Source: Legionella beliardensis | GTDB lineage: Bacteria > Pseudomonadota > Gammaproteobacteria > Legionellales > Legionellaceae | Assembly (NCBI RefSeq): GCF_900452395.1 | Contig: NZ_UGNV01000006.1 | Location: forward strand, 1 to 64,000 | Length of the DNA stretch: 64,000 nt | Direction: 5' to 3' | In this document: positions 45,880 to 55,415 of the stretch, one piece after another | Numbering within the stretch: the stretch's first letter is position 1 | Layout: each line of letters begins with the position of its first letter | Notes under the pieces: generated by a model | What the model was told of the DNA's origin: nothing | What the model saw: the letters and a program-made list of their open reading frames with translations, nothing else | The model's database searches: none | Program-made: the position numbers and the translations under genes

Positions 45880-48306
45880 TTAGTTCTTCATAGTTTTTTT
45901 ATTATTCTTAAGATGCAAAGTTTGAATGTTTTCTTCTTGACTCCAAAATAACTGCACATCCTTTAAAATTGACCTTGAGACAAGCTCTTTCGGACTTTGA
46001 GCAAACCAATCTTTAGGCAGGCACTGACTGTAGTTAGACTGAAGGAAACGATTATCCACCAATACAATTAAACCTTTATCGGTTTCGCTACGTATAACCC
46101 TTCCTGCTGCCTGAATTGCTTTTGCCATCGCAGGATAGGTGTAGGCGTACGCTTGCCCCTCTTTATAATGAGTCTCATAATACTGTTTCATTTGCTCTCG
46201 TTCCCAATTAAAAGAGGGGAGAGGCGGACCTATGATAAAAGCGCCAATGGCCAATCTACCTAAGTAATCAATGCCTTCCGCAAACATTCCTCCTTGCACT
46301 GCAAAAAACAAATGATTTTTATCGTTTAGATGAAGTTGTTTCAAAAGATTTTTACTTTCTTTTTCCTCCATTCGCCGCTCTTGGCGAAGCAGCGTAAATG
46401 ACGAGAGAAAAGGCATTCGTGAAAAAACCTGGTCTAAAAATTCAAAGCTTGGGAAAAAAACAAAATAATTACCAGGATTTAATGCTGATAGACGAATGAT
46501 TACCTCAATAATTTTTGAACTATTTGCTTGTCGATAGCGGTATTTTGTAGATACTTGTGGAATGAGCAGCAATTTGCGGTTTGTAGGTAAGAAAGGAGAA
46601 GAAAACTCCTCAGTATGTAGATGGGAAGTATTTAAGCCCATTAATCGACTGTAATAATCAAACGGCTTAAGGGTAGCTGAAAAGCCTATTATTTGCTCAA
46701 AATGACTGTAATGTTCTTTTAGAAAACTGGAGGCATCACAACAACTAATTTTTAAAGCATGGCGTTTAGGATTAAAGGAAATAAAAAACTCCTCACGTCC
46801 TTGATTCACGAACTCAAGAGCTGCAGTGAAATCTGACCAATAATTAACGAGCTTTAAAATGAGATCGTTAGGCTCAATCGCTAAATCTGATTCCAGGTAG
46901 TCTGTGAGCAATTGATTAAGACATTCCTCTTGCCGTTTAAATAACGCTTCTGGCGCTTTCGTCAGATGGGGTTCATAGACATTAGGAAGAGCACAGCCCT
47001 CAATGGTAGCAATACATTGATTTAAAATTTCTTTCAGCTTTTTTTGAAAGGCCTGAGGGTATTTATCAAGCTCATATAAGTAGGTCTTAAAGAACTCTAC
47101 CTCAAGAACTGGTGAGAAATAATCCATGCCTCGACTGGGTAAATTATGCGCCTCATCAATGACTAAATTAGGTTTTTCCTTCTCTCCTAATTGAAAACCT
47201 ACTATTCGTTCAGGCGTATTGGTGGCAGAAAAAACGTAATTGTAATCGCCAATGACGACATCAGAGAAGGGAATGCTCTCCATTTGTAACTCATAAGGGC
47301 AGACTTGGTAGGTTTTTGCGAGGTCTTTAAAAAAGGACGCATCTAGGTTTTGGTGTTCTTGAATCTGATGCAACAACTCATGTGCAGTGCATTTAGTATA
47401 GTGATTTTCGGCAAATTCACATTGTTTGCTCGTGCAAATTGGCTCATTTTTCATACACAATTTTTTTTTGGACGTAAGGACTAATGACGTGCATGAAGCG
47501 CCCTTATTTTGCAGAAGGTGTACTGCCTTTAAAGCAACTTGGTGTTGGGTATTTTTCGGCGTAAGGTAGAACGTTTTTTGACCACGTTTTAATGATTCTT
47601 TTAGGGTGGGATATAAGATGGCAATCGATTTGCCAAGGCCAGTTGGGGCCTGAATAAGCATTTGTCTTTTAACAGCCATAGCGCTAATTACCGATTCCAT
47701 TAATTCATTTTGGTGTGGTCGAGGCTGTTCAAAAGGAAAAACCAATTTTTTACTTTGCTTTTTACGCCACTTGATTCGTTGTTTAGATTCTTTAATTTCT
47801 AAAACCAATTCGTTTAAACGGCTGCTAAGCCAATTTTCAAAAGCATCTTTATTAAAGTCTAAAACCAGCGGGTAGGTTTTTTTATTTCGTAATGACAGGA
47901 TTAATAAATTAAGTTTGGGAATAGTTTTGTTTTTTAACCAATGAATGTAGCCATAGGTTTGAAGCTGAAGCCAAAAAGGGTGGCTATAATAATTTTCTGA
48001 CAATACTTCAATTAACTTATGAGGCTCAAAAGCAGTTTTAATTTCCTCAATTCGCAATGTCTCTTCTTGATAAACGCCGTCTATTCTTCCTGAAATATTA
48101 AAAAGGCAGTGTTGATGAGAAATGGTGTGGGCGATACTTAATTCTGGCGTATAATTAGAATGCCGTTTCAATTGCTGGGATTGAAAATCTTGGTGCGCTT
48201 TGATAGCAAGCTTGGACGTAAGGCTATAACCTGAATAAGTATCAATGCTTCCTACTTTGGGTGAGGGAATAGCTAAATCAATAACTGATAAATTATATGT
48301 ATTCAT
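45880..48306 (-). CDS. PD-(D/E)XK nuclease fused to XPD/DinG-type iron-sulfur helicase
   Basis: 808 residues. The N-terminal domain has a PD-(D/E)XK layout (GRIDG with Asp76, EEIK with Glu88 and Lys90, and a QLQTYGY helix at 114-120) as in RecB/Cas4 nucleases. An SF2 helicase of the XPD/DinG class follows: Walker A APTGLGKS at 220-227, DEAH at 384-387, and C-terminal GGMFAEGIDY and QAAGRVIRSETDKG motifs. Cys284, Cys291, Cys296 and Cys336 sit between Walker A and DEAH, where XPD helicases bind a 4Fe-4S cluster. Expected role: ATP-driven 5'-3' unwinding coupled to cleavage. First gene of a two-gene operon with the nuclease at 44302. Confidence 0.85.
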   Translation of the reverse strand: MNTYNLSVIDLAIPSPKVGSIDTYSGYSLTSKLAIKAHQDFQSQQLKRHSNYTPELSIAHTISHQHCLFNISGRIDGVYQEETLRIEEIKTAFEPHKLIEVLSENYYSHPFWLQLQTYGYIHWLKNKTIPKLNLLILSLRNKKTYPLVLDFNKDAFENWLSSRLNELVLEIKESKQRIKWRKKQSKKLVFPFEQPRPHQNELMESVISAMAVKRQMLIQAPTGLGKSIAILYPTLKESLKRGQKTFYLTPKNTQHQVALKAVHLLQNKGASCTSLVLTSKKKLCMKNEPICTSKQCEFAENHYTKCTAHELLHQIQEHQNLDASFFKDLAKTYQVCPYELQMESIPFSDVVIGDYNYVFSATNTPERIVGFQLGEKEKPNLVIDEAHNLPSRGMDYFSPVLEVEFFKTYLYELDKYPQAFQKKLKEILNQCIATIEGCALPNVYEPHLTKAPEALFKRQEECLNQLLTDYLESDLAIEPNDLILKLVNYWSDFTAALEFVNQGREEFFISFNPKRHALKISCCDASSFLKEHYSHFEQIIGFSATLKPFDYYSRLMGLNTSHLHTEEFSSPFLPTNRKLLLIPQVSTKYRYRQANSSKIIEVIIRLSALNPGNYFVFFPSFEFLDQVFSRMPFLSSFTLLRQERRMEEKESKNLLKQLHLNDKNHLFFAVQGGMFAEGIDYLGRLAIGAFIIGPPLPSFNWEREQMKQYYETHYKEGQAYAYTYPAMAKAIQAAGRVIRSETDKGLIVLVDNRFLQSNYSQCLPKDWFAQSPKELVSRSILKDVQLFWSQEENIQTLHLKNNKKTMKN

Positions 48307-48985
48307 TATAACTATATAAGTGGATGTATCATTGAATTTCTTACATCAATTAAGATTAGGTACGCCAAGATAAAAGATTTTGTGACTCATAATACCATAG
48401 GAGCAGATAAAATGACTCTATTTTGTACGCTGAATAATCATGAATAATTTACCAGGCTTAAGTTTTAACCTCATTTGATTATTCTACTAGAAAAGCAAAA
48501 ATTAATCTGAAATCTATAAATTCTTGTTTAGGAGTAAGTGGCATTATTTGGCCTGATAGCAAAACGACGCACAGTCCATTTTGATATAGCTTATCATTAT
48601 AAGTAGCAATCAGCATATGACAAAACTCACACTAACGTTTTTATATAAGATTAGGATTCGTGTAGCATAGTTATTAAAGATAAACCCGAGATAAATTGAC
48701 GTGTTAATTACAATCGTTGATTATTATATTTAAGATTAAATTAATTGACAGGAATAAAAAAGGTTACCAATAAATTACTTATGAAATAAGCTTACAAGGA
48801 GATAAAAGTAGTTTCATTAAACGAATAAAAATTAGCTGCCAACCGCTGGATAGCATTTCTTAAGTTCTGGCACATAGCTTTAAAATCCTGCAGCTTGATT
48901 TATTTTTATAAAATAATATTTATTGAATCCTAATAATAAATAGTTTTGTGCTTAGAAAATTCAATTAAGCAATTGATGTAATAAT
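48307..48985. other. Intergenic region without recognisable gene
   Basis: About 680 bp upstream of the helicase operon, AT-rich. A short open minus-strand piece near 48500-48570 has protein-like codons but no start or family. No IS end or repeat is recognised. Confidence 0.45.
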
Positions 48986-50674
48986 TTAACTCACTGCTAA
49001 TCCTAAATATGAAGTACTTAAATTCGTTGAATTTAATCCATTATTTGCAATTACTTTTTCTTTATTAAAAAATGAACTCCGCAGCATAGCTCCTCCACAC
49101 AAGATGCTACCTGTACCACTTATTACAGAGGCTCCTAGAGCTATTCCACTCATACCAGCAATCACGCCAGCTAATCCAAAACTCGCTATAGTTAAGGCAA
49201 TGACGCCTCCTATCAACAAGAAGATAGCAGCTAATTGAGTCACAGGATGATTTAAAATAGATAAAAAAAATGAAGGTTTAGTTGCTGCCAATGAATTAGC
49301 TTGTAACCAAGCTTTTTTCAAAGCAAGACTATTTAAGTTTATATTTCCCTTATCGTCAATCCATCGTAAGGATTTCAAAGTTTGACACGTTCTATAACCC
49401 TCACCAAAAAGTCCGTGATAGAAAATCTCTGACAATGATGCTTTATCAGGCTCTATCTTAGAACGCCTAAACAAACCAAATTTATGCCTATCTTTATTTA
49501 ACTTTGCCAGGTATTTTTTTTGAAAAGAAGATAATAATTGTTCCTCAGAAACAGTAATAGGGTCTTCAATTGTTTTTTTGTCGATTATAGCGGGTGAAAC
49601 AAAGCAATATTTACTTTGAATTTTTTGCCTAAAATCATTGGCAATTAATCTATGCATATGGTCAGAGGGATGTACATCATCCCAAAAAATGTAGCTATCC
49701 GCCGGTTTAGGTGACTTTCTTGCAGTATAGCTCTCTTTCCTTAAGCTTTTTTCAAAACCATAAAACTTAGGATTTTCAAATACCTTAATTAAGAGTTTAT
49801 TAACATCATGTAGGCCAATTGAGCAATAAGGATAAATTTCGGATAAATCTTGACAGGCTTTGGCTAAAGTAGTGTTAAAAAATTCTGAGCATGCATGTGC
49901 TTGAGCACGATCCTCTTTAGATTTATACTGAAAACGTGGTGTTAAGCTTAAATCAGGCAAATCAAATAAAACAAAATGCCTGTAACCTTGTTCAATTAAT
50001 TTTTTTATATTTTTTATTCTTGCTTGTACCGCTTGTTGTGCTTCTTTTTGAGTTGGTATTAAATTAACAGTAGTTAGGTCATTAGCACCTGTCCACTCAA
50101 TAATCATCGTTTGACTTTTTTGTATTGGGGTAATATTCCTACTTTGATCCCAATGATATAAATCCTTGCGCAAGCTATTAAGATTTTTTAAAATAATCCG
50201 ACTAAAAAATCGACTAATACTTTTACTAGGTCTTCCTGTATAATCTTTTGAAGTGGTTCCGCCTTCAGCATAAATCCGCGCAAAATCTTCGTAACCTTGA
50301 TAGTTTAAATAAGGGTAATCATCAAATTGTGTACTAATTGTAATAGAGTTATGATTGTTGCTATTAATTAATGGTGAGATTTTTTCAGCTTCGGGAATCA
50401 TTTTATCTAAGTTAGGCTTAAATTCTATAGCTCTTGATAATAATGGAGAAACACGAGGCTGGGTTAACTCACTATCATATAAAATTGAACTAATAAAATA
50501 TTCAGACCAAGTAAAACCATCAGTAAATCGTCCGTTGGGTGATTTAGTTAAAATACAAAAAGAAGCTAACGGTATGATTCCTAAAAGATAACGTCTGGCG
50601 GTACATCCGATATCAGAGAGGCTATCGCCCATAACTACCCAATGAGAAATTTTAATTTTTTCTGGTGGAATCAT
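48986..50674 (-). CDS. GDSL lipase/esterase with C-terminal membrane segments
   Basis: 562 residues. SGNH/GDSL hydrolase blocks are visible: GDSLSD at 16-21 (nucleophile Ser18), the block III GAND near 195 and the block V DDVHPSDHMH near 333 with the catalytic Asp and His. It resembles the GDSL phospholipases A/acyltransferases known in Legionella (PlaA/PlaC group), but there is no signal peptide. A long C-terminal extension ends in hydrophobic Gly/Ala-rich segments (LAAIFLLIGGVIALTIASFG, GVIAGMSGIALGASVIS) that could insert in membranes. It probably acts on phospholipids as a translocated or inner-membrane enzyme. The gap 50675-51003 holds nothing else recognised. Confidence 0.8.
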   Translation of the reverse strand: MIPPEKIKISHWVVMGDSLSDIGCTARRYLLGIIPLASFCILTKSPNGRFTDGFTWSEYFISSILYDSELTQPRVSPLLSRAIEFKPNLDKMIPEAEKISPLINSNNHNSITISTQFDDYPYLNYQGYEDFARIYAEGGTTSKDYTGRPSKSISRFFSRIILKNLNSLRKDLYHWDQSRNITPIQKSQTMIIEWTGANDLTTVNLIPTQKEAQQAVQARIKNIKKLIEQGYRHFVLFDLPDLSLTPRFQYKSKEDRAQAHACSEFFNTTLAKACQDLSEIYPYCSIGLHDVNKLLIKVFENPKFYGFEKSLRKESYTARKSPKPADSYIFWDDVHPSDHMHRLIANDFRQKIQSKYCFVSPAIIDKKTIEDPITVSEEQLLSSFQKKYLAKLNKDRHKFGLFRRSKIEPDKASLSEIFYHGLFGEGYRTCQTLKSLRWIDDKGNINLNSLALKKAWLQANSLAATKPSFFLSILNHPVTQLAAIFLLIGGVIALTIASFGLAGVIAGMSGIALGASVISGTGSILCGGAMLRSSFFNKEKVIANNGLNSTNLSTSYLGLAVS

Positions 50675-51003
50675 AATGAAGACAATGTGAAAATTATTCT
50701 AGAGATAGTATTTTTTAAAATCTATCTCTTATATTTAAAAAGACTTGATTATGACGATCAGTCAAAATTATATCAAGTAGATTTATTATAAAACATCAGT
50801 GCTTAATCCATTTATTTAAAAATACATAACATTTGTTTGAATTAATATATTACCTCTAGGTAGAAAATCTAGCGTGTAGTGTTTATAAAAGGATAGGTTA
50901 CTGAATATTGCTTTAAAATAGCAAAGAGCCATCAATTATCCCTAAAGTGGTTCGTAATCACTGTACGCAAATCAAAGTTCACTAAAATAATTTAGAATAG
51001 AAT

Positions 51004-51903
51004 TTATGAACATTCTTTAAAACTGGCTTCTATAAGCTTAATTAAATTTTTAAAATTAAATGAATAATCTTCAAAATTTATTTCTAAGTGATATAAGAGT
51101 GAATGTCTATATAAAAGGTTGAGCTTATGAAAAAGACATAAACATTCAGCACCAGTAGGTATATTTTTCATTTTATTAACATGAAATAATTGATTTCTAT
51201 TAGATTTTATTTTATCGATAATTGGGACAAGTTTCTTGTTATTGATCTCTTTTTCAAAAATATGAGTTCCCTTTATTAATATTATTTCCTGTAATATATT
51301 CTTAAATATTTTTGGTTTTTTCCTTTGACAGAATACCTGAAACATAGGCTCAAAAACTTGGCTAAGCAATGCCAATCTTAGGTCAATTAAAAACTCTATG
51401 GCAGAAGTGGTATATAAATAAAGTCTATGCTGTAAATTATACTTATGCCTATAAGAAATCCATTTTAGGATAGTGTGTTTATAATCGAAAGTGGCTATAT
51501 CTATCAGACAGGTACAATTTTTTTTTATATCATTATAAGAGTAATAACAGCTAAGTAAATCTTCATGCAATTTTTGGGATTTTTCTTTCAGATAATCATT
51601 GTTACTTTCATTTTCACCAAAAATATTTATTTCTTTGATATCAGGGAAGTATCCAAGTAATAGCATAAATAATTCATGTAGGCATAGAAACTCATCGCGT
51701 AAATCATTAAAAGAAACTGGTTTGTCTGTCGATATGGAAATCTGGATTTCGAAATTATGAAAATCAATGGCAACTTTATGGTCAATTTTATTTTTAATAT
51801 AATTAAATGTATTTGATAATGGTTCCGTGTAGCAAGGAGCAAACTTAGGTTTTAATAACTCTACTCTAAGTATGTTGCAGATAAGAATAGAATAATTATT
51901 CAC
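51004..51903 (-). CDS. HEPN-like protein (putative RNase or abortive-infection type)
   Basis: 299 residues, mostly helical. Near the C-terminus SNRNQLFHVNK contains an R-x4-H motif (Arg236-His241) with the Asn after Arg, the hallmark of HEPN RNases used in toxin and abortive-infection systems (the ApeA-like layout has an N-terminal variable domain then the HEPN end). The N-terminal 150 residues are mixed and unrecognised. The GTG start at 51903 has AAAGGGAG upstream and overlaps by one base the stop of a 28-codon ORF. A second gene with an R-x4-H motif starts 480 bp away, divergently. Family assignment rests on the motif and helical context only. Confidence 0.55.
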   Translation of the reverse strand: MNNYSILICNILRVELLKPKFAPCYTEPLSNTFNYIKNKIDHKVAIDFHNFEIQISISTDKPVSFNDLRDEFLCLHELFMLLLGYFPDIKEINIFGENESNNDYLKEKSQKLHEDLLSCYYSYNDIKKNCTCLIDIATFDYKHTILKWISYRHKYNLQHRLYLYTTSAIEFLIDLRLALLSQVFEPMFQVFCQRKKPKIFKNILQEIILIKGTHIFEKEINNKKLVPIIDKIKSNRNQLFHVNKMKNIPTGAECLCLFHKLNLLYRHSLLYHLEINFEDYSFNFKNLIKLIEASFKECS

Positions 51904-51989
51904 TAAATAACTCCCTTTAAGTTTTCTAAGCTGAGCAGCTGAAATATATCCTCTAATTCATCTCCTTTTAAATCCTTAGGTACCAACAT
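51903..51989 (-). CDS. 28-residue leader ORF overlapping the HEPN-like gene
   Basis: ATG at 51989, sequence MLVPKDLKGDELEDIFQLLS and eight more residues. Its TAG stop overlaps the GTG of the next gene by one base, and the ribosome-binding site of that gene lies inside it. This suits translational coupling or a leader peptide. It could also be the tail of a lost upstream gene. Bases 51990-52200 show only AT-rich sequence. Confidence 0.35.
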   Translation of the reverse strand: MLVPKDLKGDELEDIFQLLSLENLKGVI

Positions 51990-52380
51990 TCGCTCATATA
52001 TAATTTTTAATTAGCCTATGCTCTATAAATAATCTAGCATAAATATCAACTGTTAATATGCTTATTAGAGTAGAAGCGCTCATCTCGTTATCTAAAATTT
52101 AGAATTTATCTCTTCTTTTAAATTTTAGTTTTATTTAAATAGTAATCATTCTCTTAATAGACGACTTAATTACTATAATCACTCTAAACTGTTTCATTTT
52201 TTAATATTTGCTAAAAATTTCAATAATATTCTTGAATTTTGTATCAAAAACAAGTTTTGGAAGAAACCCATATATGGACAAAAAGAACTCTTCAAAGTTA
52301 CTAAATCAAGTATTTGAAAAGATGATTGGTATAGAAAATACTAAGCTATATAAATATATAAGTTATGAAGGAAGTCAATC

Positions 52381-53028
52381 TTGCCAGCACATAATTTTGG
52401 AAATCTTATCCTAGTTATAAATATGGAATTTGAACTGCAGTGTACGATGGCAATTGATGCATTTGAGAGCTCGAAGGATAATTTAAGAGCATATATTAAA
52501 ATATTTAAAAACTCACCGACTGAATTATCTAGTTTTGAGGAGATACAGGATTATGTTCTACGGACAGCTAAAGAAAAACATAGATTTTTTAGAAACATTC
52601 ATTCTTGTATTGTAAGTCATGCAAATATTTCTAAATTATTTTATTGGAAAGGGGATGGATTTAAAGGTAAAAACAAATTTCCTGGCTCAGATGATGAAAA
52701 AGATAAAATCAAAGAACACTTAAAAATGCTACGTAAGGGTTTGCTTTCTTTTAATGAAAATGACCGAGAGCTTAGGGATCATATTGAACACTTCGATGAG
52801 AGATTGATTAATACTGCTTACTTCTCGGACGTATCTACTCTAGGCTTTGCTCATTCTTCTAGTTTGGATGAACGGAGAGAGAAAATAAATAAAGAAAATT
52901 ATTTAAGAGAAATTATTTTCGATGAGAACCAGATAAAGTATATAGTTCGAGGTAAAAACTATGATTTAAGGTCAATGGTTGAAGATATCTTGAAATTAAA
53001 TCAAAGAGTACAAGGACTTACATTATGA
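52381..53028 (+). CDS. Helical protein with R-x4-H (HEPN-like) motif
   Basis: Up to 215 residues. TTG at 52381 has AAGGAAG six bases upstream; the ATG at 52423 (MEFELQCTMAIDAFESS) is the alternative and lacks one. It is alpha-helical throughout. RDHIEHFDER (Arg132-His137) fits the R-x4-H motif of HEPN-like proteins, followed by an acidic/basic helix as in many family members. No other domain is visible. It is divergent from the HEPN-like gene at 51004, with about 480 bp between them. A role in RNA cleavage or phage defence is inference from the motif and pairing. Confidence 0.5.
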   Translation: MPAHNFGNLILVINMEFELQCTMAIDAFESSKDNLRAYIKIFKNSPTELSSFEEIQDYVLRTAKEKHRFFRNIHSCIVSHANISKLFYWKGDGFKGKNKFPGSDDEKDKIKEHLKMLRKGLLSFNENDRELRDHIEHFDERLINTAYFSDVSTLGFAHSSSLDERREKINKENYLREIIFDENQIKYIVRGKNYDLRSMVEDILKLNQRVQGLTL

Positions 53029-53434
53029 CTACTTTAATATTCTTCTTTTAAGAGCCTCATAAACTAAGCCCAAAATGCCAAGACAGAGTTAAACCCGGAA
53101 TATACAAACCCTTCATTTTTTTTGAATATTGTGTTGCCACTACATAAAAGTATAAAAGCAGGTAATTCTAGAATAGAAGATCAATATGGATACCTTCCAT
53201 TAAGTATGCCCAAATCAAAAAACTATGCTCCAAAATAAAATTATTTAAGATAATAATTTTAAACCCTCGGGAGAAGGATATTAACAATACTAAAATCAAT
53301 ATTAAATTTTACCTTTTAAGTCTGATAACTGGGCTAATCAGACCTAATCTGTTGAGTTCAGGTGCAGATTCAACAAGCTAATGCAACCGCACTTTCTTTA
53401 TTCTTTGTTTGAGGCAAAAATAACATATTCAAAG
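53029..53434. other. Intergenic region with IS30-end-like sequence and hairpin
   Basis: At 53320-53343 GTCTGAT and ATCAGAC form a hairpin. At 53371-53393 GATTCAACAAGCTAATGC matches the right terminal repeat of the IS30 element at 59768-60863. The rest has no open frame of note. Confidence 0.5.
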
Positions 53435-54391
53435 TTAACGAATACTATATATTTTTTCTGGAATACAGCTTACTAATCCAAATTTTTCTTCTGAAGAGCA
53501 TTCATTTGATTGGAAATTTAAACCCCGAAAGTCTGTTAGCCTTTTTACAAAGGTTTCATAACTTAGCATAAATACCTTTTCTTTTTTACCTGGAGAAGAT
53601 GGATAGTTTGGATCTCTATAAAAGACCATATTTTTACCATTTATATTTTTAATTTGATCAACAATAATTCCATGTGTGAACATAGCTTCATCAGCTTGAT
53701 AACTGTCTTTATCAAAATATAATACTTTCCGAGTTGAGGTGCATAGATCCTTATATTCTTTCGGCGGTTTGTTATAACACCATGTCCCATATTTTCCCAT
53801 AAAAAAGTGAGCCCCTTTTTTACTTAACGAATCACGAAGCGCATCCATTCCTTTACTGGGATGCCAATCTGTTTGTTGTAAACTAAATAGAGGAGCTAAT
53901 ATTCTTTGAATTAAAATACTATAGAGAATTACCCACTTTGGAAATAAATCTAGCTGATTATAGAATTCGATAGGCGATAAATTAAACCTATACATACTTC
54001 CTGCTTTTGAGTAGGAATGCATAAAACTTAAATTTTTAATTAAGGCTTTTTCAAGGTTAAGATCAAAATCTTTTATTATTTTATTTGCTGTATGAATTAA
54101 ATGTTTAAAACAAGTTTCTGTCATTTTAAAGTCAGACAAAGCTTTTTTTAACTCTGTATAAGCTTGAATAGATTTACTATCTGCTAAGCTATTGAAAAAA
54201 GCTATTCTTCTCATTGCATATAGTGTACAAGTCATACCCTTTTGTCGTTTAATAGGCGTGCGTATTTCCTTTTTTGATACTTTTCCATTGGGCAGCTCTT
54301 CATTAAAATTGACTAAAAGTTTCGATTGGTTCTCTTGTAAATCAGGACTTTGTTGGGGAATCTCTCCGGAAATTTCAACTGGAACTCTCAT
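53435..54391 (-). CDS. Putative papain-fold cysteine protease (candidate effector)
   Basis: 318 residues, no family confidently recognised. A Cys-His-Asp arrangement in the order and spacing of papain-like peptidases is visible: Gln50 and Cys55 in RQKGMTCTLYAMRR at the start of a helix, His240 in THGIIVDQI at the start of a strand, and Asp260 in VFYRDPNYPSSPG. Between them is a helical insert of about 150 residues. It has no signal peptide. Similar architecture occurs in secreted bacterial effectors. Activity is inferred only from residue pattern; the first ATG at 54391 is assumed. Confidence 0.5.
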   Translation of the reverse strand: MRVPVEISGEIPQQSPDLQENQSKLLVNFNEELPNGKVSKKEIRTPIKRQKGMTCTLYAMRRIAFFNSLADSKSIQAYTELKKALSDFKMTETCFKHLIHTANKIIKDFDLNLEKALIKNLSFMHSYSKAGSMYRFNLSPIEFYNQLDLFPKWVILYSILIQRILAPLFSLQQTDWHPSKGMDALRDSLSKKGAHFFMGKYGTWCYNKPPKEYKDLCTSTRKVLYFDKDSYQADEAMFTHGIIVDQIKNINGKNMVFYRDPNYPSSPGKKEKVFMLSYETFVKRLTDFRGLNFQSNECSSEEKFGLVSCIPEKIYSIR

Positions 54392-54711
54392 AAAATATAC
54401 AAATTGATTAAATTATAATGATTTTACTAGATTATTATTAAGAAAAAATTAAATTAACGTTAATATTGGCTATCGTAAAACTTAAGGTTAAAAAATGCAT
54501 AAGTGATTTGCAGCGATAAAGACTTTGAGGATATAAAATAATTATTAGTTATTAAATAAGAGCTTAGAAGATATTAAGAAATATTGACTTTAAAAGCTGC
54601 ATTCCCGCACTTAAAATTCAATCTTAAGCCTAATAAATTTTATTATTATGCCTAACCAAACTTGAAAGTACACTTATTTAGGTGTATTATTTAAAATAAA
54701 ACGAGTTAGTT

Positions 54712-54993
54712 GTGATTACCGACGTTCTAATAACAAAGCAGGCGCTTAAAGATTTAAAGCGTGCGCCTAAACATTTACAAGAAAAATTTCGAGCATGGCT
54801 AGTAGCGATTAATAAAATAGGCCTTACAGAAACAAGAAAGAGCCCTGGTTGGCATGATGAGCCATTAAAGGGTGACCGGGCAGGCCAACGTTCAATCCGG
54901 CTAAATAAACAATGGCGTGCAATTTATATTCTTAAGAAAGATGGCACAATCGAATTTATCGAGGTAATGGAGGTAACACCACATGACTACTAA
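54712..54993 (+). CDS. RelE/HigB-like toxin, copy 1
   Basis: 93 residues beginning with GTG. Type II toxin fold (RelE/ParE superfamily): ALKDLKRAPKHLQEKF helix, the GWHDEPLKGDRAGQRSIRLNKQWRAIY core with the basic residues used for mRNA cleavage, and a C-terminal VMEVTPHDY close to the HigB/HigB-1 ending. Such toxins cut mRNA at the ribosome. The antitoxin gene overlaps its last 11 bases, so toxin-first order as in higBA. An identical inverted copy lies at 57174. The gap upstream from 54392 has only AT-rich promoter-like sequence. Confidence 0.88.
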   Translation: MITDVLITKQALKDLKRAPKHLQEKFRAWLVAINKIGLTETRKSPGWHDEPLKGDRAGQRSIRLNKQWRAIYILKKDGTIEFIEVMEVTPHDY

Positions 54994-55303
54994 AAGATCT
55001 CAAGCCGTTGATGCACTTGTGGCAACACAAGATATTTGGGAGGCCATGACCTTTGGTGGACTTATTCGCTCTTTACGCTTGAGTGATGAAATGACGCAAG
55101 TTGAGTTAGCTAAAAAAATTGGGGTTTCAAAACAATTTTTAAGTGATGTTGAGCATAATAGAAAAGACATTGGGATCAGCTTTGCTAAGAAAATTTCTGA
55201 TGCCTTAGGTTATTCAATTGAGCCTTTATTAGAATTATTAATTCGGGATCAATTAAGAAGTCAGCATTTAAATTATATAGTAGAGTTGAGAAAGGCATGT
55301 TAA
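54983..55303 (+). CDS. HigA-like XRE antitoxin, copy 1
   Basis: 106 residues with an XRE helix-turn-helix at about 30-85 (LIRSLRLSDEMTQVELAKKIGVSKQFLSDVEHNRKDIG). It neutralises the overlapping toxin and should repress their promoter by binding upstream. The TAA stop lies at the edge of the inverted repeat, so the downstream sequence differs between the two copies: here a hairpin terminator follows, in copy 2 the TetR gene's upstream region. Confidence 0.88.
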   Translation: MTTKRSQAVDALVATQDIWEAMTFGGLIRSLRLSDEMTQVELAKKIGVSKQFLSDVEHNRKDIGISFAKKISDALGYSIEPLLELLIRDQLRSQHLNYIVELRKAC

Positions 55304-55355
55304 TCGCTTGAAGTAGGGTATTAATGAACTAATCCGCCTCGTAAATTTTTGCGCT

Positions 55356-55383
55356 AAGTCTGATTACCGTGATAATCAGACTT
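55356..55383. terminator. Hairpin between antitoxin and the convergent gene
   Basis: AAGTCTGATTA, 6-base loop, TAATCAGACTT: perfect 11-bp stem. A close relative lies at 60884-60911 right after the IS30 element, and about 25 bp of sequence before the hairpin are shared too. Confidence 0.7.
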
Positions 55384-55415
55384 ACTTAAAAGACTCCGAA
55401 AAATGTAGCTCAGTA

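Larger units (their letters stand above)
54660..55303 (+). repeat. Left arm of a perfect 644-bp inverted repeat
   Basis: It matches the reverse complement of 56864-57507 with breakpoints at 54660 and 55303, where the two sequences diverge abruptly. Spot checks of several 60-base stretches show no mismatch and the two encoded proteins are identical. Confidence 0.9.

Noticed and set aside
52208-52414. 68-codon plus-strand frame before the R-x4-H gene
   Set aside because: It overlaps the likely start of the next gene out of frame and has no ribosome-binding site for its first ATG. A start at MDKKNSS within it cannot be excluded, but support is weak.
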